Assembly: GCA_964648115.1 (NCBI GenBank)
Contig: CAZYME010000002.1
Location: 84,249 to 148,248 of the forward strand
Reading direction: 5' to 3'
Origin: CAZYME01 sp964648115
GTDB taxonomy: Bacteria; Pseudomonadota; Gammaproteobacteria; Legionellales; Legionellaceae
Length of the DNA stretch: 64,000 nt
Positions 59,423-64,000 of this stretch are shown in pieces. The first letter of the stretch is position 1, and every line of letters starts with the position of its first letter. Below the pieces are notes generated by a model. It made no database searches. It saw only the letters and a program-made list of their open reading frames with translations, and was not told the DNA's origin. Made by a program: the position numbers and the translations under genes.

Positions 59423-59714
59423 ATGAAGATCAATCTCGCATTAGAAAAGATAACGCTGGGGAAAATAAGGCCTTAGTACGTCACATTATGCTAAACATGC
59501 TAAATAACGCAAAAAACCATATAAAAAATGTGGGGATTGAAGCCTTACGTAAAAAGGAAGTATAGGGAAACAAAACATTAAGTTTTATTTTAGGAAAAAA
59601 TTTTTAGATGGGACAGCCGTGATTGCTCCCTGTAGCAAGACATATTGCTTAAATTTGTATTTAATATGAGGTATGAGTTTCGTTTACCCATTTATCTAAC
59701 TGGAGTAAGTAAAA

Positions 59715-60515
59715 ATGCTCAAAGCACTGTGCAAGGTTTTGTTTTCCTATCTATTTGTTGCAATATCATATGCATCCGTGCCTAAAGATTTAATGCTGAA
59801 TAATAAGCCTATCGATGCGCTGTGTTTTTTTAATATGGAAGGAAATTCTAAGACTATTAACCTTAATAACTGCGGGCGCTCAAAATATAAATATGTTATT
59901 AAGGGCCAAAATACCATGCTCAGTAAAAAAGGGTTTATAGGTTATGTTTGGCAAGATCCTTCCCTTAATGGCGCTACAGAGGGCTACAGCTATTACAAAA
60001 TTTTTAATGCTGGAAATCATCACTTTTGGTTATATACGGTTAATAGTGGTGGAGGTAGCGGTGAGTTTACTGCTATCCAGCTCATTGAAAGAAAAAATGC
60101 TAATACGTTAGAGACTCAAGCTATAACAGGCGGGGATCGTTGTAACGGTGGGTTACAAAATGTCTCTGAAACAAAGCACCAATTAACCTATAGCGTTAAC
60201 CTCACGGCTTATGATTTTATGGAGCTTGCAAAAAACCATAACCCATCTCTTAAAGCTTATGATGATTTAGCTGCATGTGCGGTCTGCTGTGTGGCTAAAG
60301 CAGTCTATGCAATAGGTGTTGATTCAAAGCCTCAACTCCAACATATTGTTCTGGGCAATCTTAAAAATGCCGAAGAAATGCCAAACCAAGGTAAGCAGCA
60401 AGCATGTTTTAATAAATTACTTGCCGCATATGCCAAATCGGGCAAAACTCACTTTAAGCAAAATACGTTAAATGAATTTGTAAATAAATTTAACCAAACT
60501 TGTAATTTAATGTGA
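59715..60515 (+). CDS. Secreted cysteine-containing protein, function unknown
   Basis: 266 residues with a signal peptide (LCKVLFSYLFVAISYA). The mature part has about nine cysteines (CFFNM, NNCGRS, DRCNGG, ACAVCCVAK, ACFNK, TCNLM), so several disulfides are likely. A glycine-rich turn (VNSGGGSGEFTAIQL) sits mid-way. I recognise no family. It is preceded by GGAG and followed 47 bases later by a cupin gene on the same strand. Confidence 0.7.
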   Translation: MLKALCKVLFSYLFVAISYASVPKDLMLNNKPIDALCFFNMEGNSKTINLNNCGRSKYKYVIKGQNTMLSKKGFIGYVWQDPSLNGATEGYSYYKIFNAGNHHFWLYTVNSGGGSGEFTAIQLIERKNANTLETQAITGGDRCNGGLQNVSETKHQLTYSVNLTAYDFMELAKNHNPSLKAYDDLAACAVCCVAKAVYAIGVDSKPQLQHIVLGNLKNAEEMPNQGKQQACFNKLLAAYAKSGKTHFKQNTLNEFVNKFNQTCNLM

Positions 60516-60562
60516 GTTTCAGATAAGCAAAAGAATAAAATATAGGTAATACGAGTAAATTG

Positions 60563-60946
60563 ATGGAAGAGTTAATACAGATTAGACAAGCTAATCATAT
60601 TGGAGCAGATTCACGTGGTTTAACAGCTGAGTTTTCCTTGTCGAGAAAACAAAACGACTTTGTATTCATGAGCAGAAATGCAGGTACTTGTTCTGGCAAC
60701 ACCTACCATCAGGGCGCTAGTCCCGCAACAAAACCTAAAATCTTCGTTCTACTCTCCGGCAAAATCTTATTTTCCTATAGAAAAATTGGCACTGAGGCAA
60801 AATACTGCAAGGAAATAGAGGCCCCTTGTGTCATTGAAATTTCCCCCAATGTCACCCATAAAGTTGAGGCATTGCAGGATATTATAATGTTGGAGTGTAA
60901 CTCAATCAAAGACATACAAAACGACAGAATCAAAGAGGAAGTTTGA
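60563..60946 (+). CDS. Small cupin-like protein
   Basis: 127 residues. A single double-stranded beta-helix is suggested by GNTYHQGASPATKPKIFVLLSG (metal His, then the LxG turn), KILFSYRKIG and CVIEISPNVTHKVEAL (second motif with His). It resembles the cupins next to sugar-nucleotide or signal pathways, but nothing specifies its ligand. The ATG at 60563 follows a TTG; I take the ATG. Confidence 0.6.
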   Translation: MEELIQIRQANHIGADSRGLTAEFSLSRKQNDFVFMSRNAGTCSGNTYHQGASPATKPKIFVLLSGKILFSYRKIGTEAKYCKEIEAPCVIEISPNVTHKVEALQDIIMLECNSIKDIQNDRIKEEV

Positions 60947-61105
60947 TCCTGCTAAAAATGGTATAATACCAGCTCATCCCGCGCACAAACCGGCGTTGTT
61001 GCAAATAAAATCGTCAATACGTCAAAGTGGGTAGTTAAATAAATGCGCTCTTTATACGATCGGCTTTTGCTGAGGAGGAGCGGAGCAAAAAATATAGAAA
61101 TATTT

Positions 61106-61738
61106 ATGCAGAAATTCACAATCAACTGGCTATCAGTATGCCATGTATTCCTATTAACCATCAGTAACATATTGGTTCGATATCCTTTTGACTTACTGGG
61201 TTTTCATACAACTTGGGGCGCGTTCACCTATCCAGCCATCTTTATTTTAACTGACCTCACAACACGGTTACTTTCCCCACTTGCAGCTCGTAAAGTTATA
61301 TTTCGAAGTATGGTACCAGCACTGGTAATTTCCTACTGTATTGCAAGTTTTCTTGAGGCGATTCACAATACAGACGGCCATCTTTTAACAATCCATATGA
61401 TGCCGCTTCGAGTTGCCATAGCTAGTTTTTCAGCTTACCTCATAGGTCAACTACTAGATATTCTGATATTTCAACGTTATCGAAACATCCGCTCTTGGTG
61501 GGTAGCCCCAATGATTTCTTCAGTGGTAGGCAATATAGTAGATACTTCCATATTTTTTTATATTGCGTTTTACCATAGTAGTAATGTGTTTTTAAGCCAA
61601 CACTGGGTGGAAATTGCTACTGTTGATTTAAGCTTTAAAATCCTGATTGGGTTGGCTGCTTTTGTTCCTATATATGGCGTGGTTTTGGGTATTCTAAGTA
61701 CGAAGATGAGTGTTAATGTTAGCGCAAATTTGGTGTAA
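61106..61738 (+). CDS. yhhQ: Queuosine precursor transporter YhhQ
   Basis: 210 residues, six or seven TM segments. It matches E. coli YhhQ closely: ISNILVRYPFDLLGFHTTWGAFTYP (in pieces), FILTDLTTRLL, RSMVPALVISYCIAS, SWWVAPMISSVVGNIVDTSIFF, HWVEIATVDLSFKILI and PIYGVVLG. It takes up preQ0/preQ1 for queuosine tRNA modification. The ATG at 61106 gives the same N-terminal length as E. coli; the frame is open to an ATG at 61043 without a ribosome-binding site. I saw no preQ1 riboswitch. Confidence 0.92.
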   Translation: MQKFTINWLSVCHVFLLTISNILVRYPFDLLGFHTTWGAFTYPAIFILTDLTTRLLSPLAARKVIFRSMVPALVISYCIASFLEAIHNTDGHLLTIHMMPLRVAIASFSAYLIGQLLDILIFQRYRNIRSWWVAPMISSVVGNIVDTSIFFYIAFYHSSNVFLSQHWVEIATVDLSFKILIGLAAFVPIYGVVLGILSTKMSVNVSANLV

Positions 61739-61793
61739 ACCCTTAAGCTTTGTGGGTGGCACACAGAATTTATAATATATAATGGAAACGTTT

Positions 61794-61823
61794 ATAAAAA
61801 AAAGCCAGGGATTACCTGGCTTT
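61794..61823 (-). terminator. Terminator of the alpha ribosomal operon
   Basis: On the minus strand: AAAGCCAGG, loop TAATC, CCTGGCTTT followed by TTTTT. A 9-bp perfect stem 23 bases after the rplQ stop. Confidence 0.85.
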
Positions 61824-61845
61824 AAATACTATTTCCCGAAACTAC

Positions 61846-62229
61846 TTATTCAGCAGTATCTTCTGCAGCTTTTGGTCTATCGACTAGTTCTATGATCGCC
61901 ATCGGGGCATTGTCACCAACACGGAAACCACATTTTAAAACTCGAACATAGCCACCTGGGCGTTCGACATAACGTGGTCCCAATGTAGTAAATAACTTAC
62001 CCACTGCGCTTTTGGAACGTAATGTATCAAATACGTTACGACGAGATGCAACAGAATCAGTTTTACTTACCGTAATTAAGGGTTCTATATAACGGCGTAA
62101 TTCTTTTGCTTTTGCTAGTGTCGTTTTAATGACTTCATGTTCAATCAACGAAGTACACATGTTCGAAAACATAGCTTGTCGGTGACTGCTTGTTCGGCTA
62201 AATTTTCGGCCAATATTACGGTGACGCAT
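61846..62229 (-). CDS. rplQ: 50S ribosomal protein L17
   Basis: 127 residues from the ATG at 62229 (MRHRNIGRKFSRTSSHRQ), with AGGAG eight bases upstream. Lines the exit-tunnel region of the large subunit. Seen: LIEHEVIKTTLAKAKELRRYIEPLIT (in pieces) and the C-terminal VGDNAPMAIIELVDR. Last gene of the alpha operon. Confidence 0.98.
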   Translation of the reverse strand: MRHRNIGRKFSRTSSHRQAMFSNMCTSLIEHEVIKTTLAKAKELRRYIEPLITVSKTDSVASRRNVFDTLRSKSAVGKLFTTLGPRYVERPGGYVRVLKCGFRVGDNAPMAIIELVDRPKAAEDTAE

Positions 62230-62289
62230 GACTAACACTCCTAATAGCTTGCAACTAATCTATCATTCTCAAACAAGCTGTATTATATA

Positions 62290-63282
62290 TTACTCGCCTA
62301 AATTTTCTGGCGGCCAATTCTCAAGCTTCATACCTAAAGACAATGCCCTTGAAGCTAAAACATCTTTAATTTCGGTCAAAGATTTCTTGCCAAGATTAGG
62401 TGTTTTTAATAATTCATTTTCAGATTTTTGAACTAAATCACCAATAAAATATATGTTCTCAGCTTTCAAACAATTTGCAGAGCGAACTGTTAATTCTAAA
62501 TCATCAACAGGGCGTAGTAAAACCGGATCAAAGTCGTTACGCTCTTTACTGTCCGCTCGTGACTCTTCAAACTTCATATCCACGAAAGAATGCAATTGAC
62601 GTTGCAATATACTTGCAGAAATACGAATGGCTTCTTCAGGATCAAGCGTACCATTTGTTTGTAGTTCAATGGTTAATTTATCCAAATCTGTACGGTTTTC
62701 TACGCGTGCATTATCAACAAAATAAGCAACTTTCTTAACTGGTGAAAATGTATTGTCAATTTTGAGGACGCCTACAGATTTCTGTTGTACATCTTCATCA
62801 AGCATGCGAACAAAGGTATCTGTTGAATGGAAGCCAATTCCTTTTTCAACTTTCAATGTCATATTTAACTTGCCATTTTCATTCAAGTTAGCAATCACTA
62901 GATCAGGGTTGAGAATTTCAACTCCGTGAGTAGTCTCAATGTCGCCTGCAGTTACTTGGCATGGTCCTTGTTTACTTAATGTTAGCGTAGCTTCAGTTCC
63001 AACAGTCATTCTGATTGCAACGTCTTTCAAGTTGAGTAGAATATTTACTACGTCCTCTTGAACGCCTTCAATTGTACTGTACTCATGTAGAACGCCATCT
63101 ATAGTAGCTTCAGTTATCACACTGCCAGGCATAGAAGACATTAGTATACGTCTCAAAGCATTACCTAGTGTGTGACCAAATCCACGCTCCAATGGTTCCA
63201 GTACGATACGCGAGTGATTAGGTGTATCAGACTGAACCTTCAGAACCTTCGGTGTTAACATTTCATTAATATCAATGTACAT
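62290..63282 (-). CDS. rpoA: RNA polymerase alpha subunit
   Basis: 330 residues. The N-terminal dimerisation domain is seen in VLEPLERGFGHTLGNALRRILMSS (in pieces) and EGVQEDVVNILLNLKDV. The C-terminal domain (about 245-320), which contacts UP elements and activators, has LLRPVDDLELTVRSANCLKAENI and TPNLGKKSLTEIKDVLASRALSLGM, both written here in part. It lies between rpsD and rplQ as in most gammaproteobacteria. Confidence 0.98.
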   Translation of the reverse strand: MYIDINEMLTPKVLKVQSDTPNHSRIVLEPLERGFGHTLGNALRRILMSSMPGSVITEATIDGVLHEYSTIEGVQEDVVNILLNLKDVAIRMTVGTEATLTLSKQGPCQVTAGDIETTHGVEILNPDLVIANLNENGKLNMTLKVEKGIGFHSTDTFVRMLDEDVQQKSVGVLKIDNTFSPVKKVAYFVDNARVENRTDLDKLTIELQTNGTLDPEEAIRISASILQRQLHSFVDMKFEESRADSKERNDFDPVLLRPVDDLELTVRSANCLKAENIYFIGDLVQKSENELLKTPNLGKKSLTEIKDVLASRALSLGMKLENWPPENLGE

Positions 63283-63300
63283 TCGACTATGTCTCCGATT

Positions 63301-63921
63301 TTACTTAGAGTAAAGTTCTACCACCAAGTTAACGTTAAAATCAGCAGATAAGTCACTCAGCGTAGGTAACGTAGTAAACGTACCCTTGAATGTTCCCATA
63401 TCTACAGTTAACCAATCACATGCTGCACGTTGCTCAGATAATGCAACTGCTGCGATTATTCTTCCTTGGCTTTTAGCTTTTTGGCGAATTGAAACAACAT
63501 CACCTGACTTAACCAAAAACGAAGCAATATTAACAACCTTATCATTAACCAATATAGCTTTGTGTGCAACTAACTGACGCGCCTCTGAACGAGTACTTGC
63601 AAAACCCATACGGTAAACAACGTTATCAAGACGACGCTCTAATAGACCCATCAAGTTCTCGCCTGTAGAACCTTTTTGTCTTGCAGCCATTTTATAATAG
63701 TTACGGAATTGCTTTTCCAAGACACCATAAAAACGTCTAATTTTTTGCTTCTCACGCAATTGCACACCGTAATCACTTAAACGTGGGCGTTTATCTCCAT
63801 GCTGACCAGGTTGTTTTTCTGATTTGCATTTAGACTTATGATCACGCACTCCGCTCTTTAATAACAGATCGGTGCCTTCTCTGCGGGACAATTTACATTT
63901 TGGACCAAGGTATCTAGCCAT
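63301..63921 (-). CDS. rpsD: 30S ribosomal protein S4
   Basis: 206 residues. RNA-binding primary assembly protein of the small subunit, and usually the autoregulator of the alpha operon. Seen: MARYLGPKCKLSRREGTDLLL, KQPGQHGDKRPRLSDYG, and the S4 domain RRLDNVVYRMGFASTRSEARQLV, in parts. Ends NVNLVVELYSK. Confidence 0.98.
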   Translation of the reverse strand: MARYLGPKCKLSRREGTDLLLKSGVRDHKSKCKSEKQPGQHGDKRPRLSDYGVQLREKQKIRRFYGVLEKQFRNYYKMAARQKGSTGENLMGLLERRLDNVVYRMGFASTRSEARQLVAHKAILVNDKVVNIASFLVKSGDVVSIRQKAKSQGRIIAAVALSEQRAACDWLTVDMGTFKGTFTTLPTLSDLSADFNVNLVVELYSK

Positions 63922-63938
63922 TACTCACTCCTGAATCT

Positions 63939-64000
63939 TTATACGCGACGTTTTTTAGGTGCTTTACAACCGTTATGCGGTATACCAGTAACATCGGTTA
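63939..64000 (-). CDS. rpsK: 30S ribosomal protein S11, C-terminal fragment (cut by window edge)
   Basis: The last 20 codons on the minus strand read TDVTGIPHNGCKAPKKRRV followed by a stop, matching the S11 C terminus (TPIPHNGCRPPKKRRV). The 5' part is beyond the window. Its place before rpsD is the conserved rpsK-rpsD order. Confidence 0.93.
   Translation of the reverse strand, partial: TDVTGIPHNGCKAPKKRRV

Noticed and set aside
59212..59565. 117-residue plus-strand frame after ssb
   Set aside because: It starts inside ssb and runs through an R3 repeat; residues such as CHPRKCGDPF are the usual read-through of that repeat.
1..64000. tRNA, rRNA or CRISPR array
   Set aside because: Scanning for T-loop motifs, rRNA-like sequence and regularly spaced direct repeats gave nothing convincing; the repeats present are dispersed palindromes.

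Overview
The window looks like the chromosome of a low-to-moderate GC gammaproteobacterium of the Legionellales (Legionella or a near relative). Four things support this. Housekeeping genes are gammaproteobacterial in type: fur/bamE divergent, ratA-rnfH, lptM-dapF, and rpsK-rpsD-rpoA-rplQ. Two proteins carry eukaryotic-like SET domains, one of them fused to ankyrin repeats. A 1289-residue coiled-coil protein is preceded by a tandem CTTAAT box like the one PmrA uses in Legionella to switch on Dot/Icm effectors. Finally, an acyl-chain cluster resembles the rhizobial acpXL-lpxXL genes for very-long-chain lipid A acyl groups, and Legionella lipid A is known to carry such chains. The genus assignment is inference.

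Layout. 1-7.8 kb: end of an NAD malic enzyme gene, then a tight four-gene operon (glutamate-synthase-domain protein, an unrecognised protein with an HPPD-like C terminus, acetyl-CoA synthetase, HAD nucleotidase). 7.9-15.4 kb: a phosphoribosyltransferase with a hydrophobic tail, a LOG-thiE-thiM-thiD-panE-like operon, a YafY-type regulator with VOC and Cass2-like proteins, and tenA under a TPP riboswitch. 15.7-22.6 kb: DedA, small secreted proteins, a secreted acetamidase-family protein with a beta-barrel partner, a ClC transporter. 21.5-33.3 kb: candidate effectors (SET+TM, giant coiled coil, SET+ankyrin) interrupted by M48 protease/LemA and uvrA.

33.3-48.7 kb: HIT, BON and DUF4442 proteins; a RimK-like/GCS2/N-formylglutamate-amidohydrolase cassette; fur/bamE; esterase-ratA-rnfH; hipBA; lptM-dapF; trkA-trkH; and a TraB/GumN-domain protein. 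48.8-57.1 kb: the lipid-A-type acyl cluster (acyltransferase, chain-length-factor-like ketosynthase, active ketosynthase, double-hotdog dehydratase, long ACP), a degenerate-receiver GGDEF/EAL protein, yqjDEK-like genes and fabL. 57.3-64 kb: YajR-like transporter, ssb, two orphan proteins, yhhQ, and the end of the ribosomal alpha operon on the minus strand.

Intergenic space is unusually rich in inverted repeats. I count at least six families, several of which supply start or stop codons to neighbouring genes. One copy at 39.5 kb is a clean 156-bp MITE-like insertion (21-bp terminal inverted repeats, 10-bp target duplication) nested inside a copy of another repeat. I found no rRNA, tRNA, CRISPR array or intact insertion sequence.
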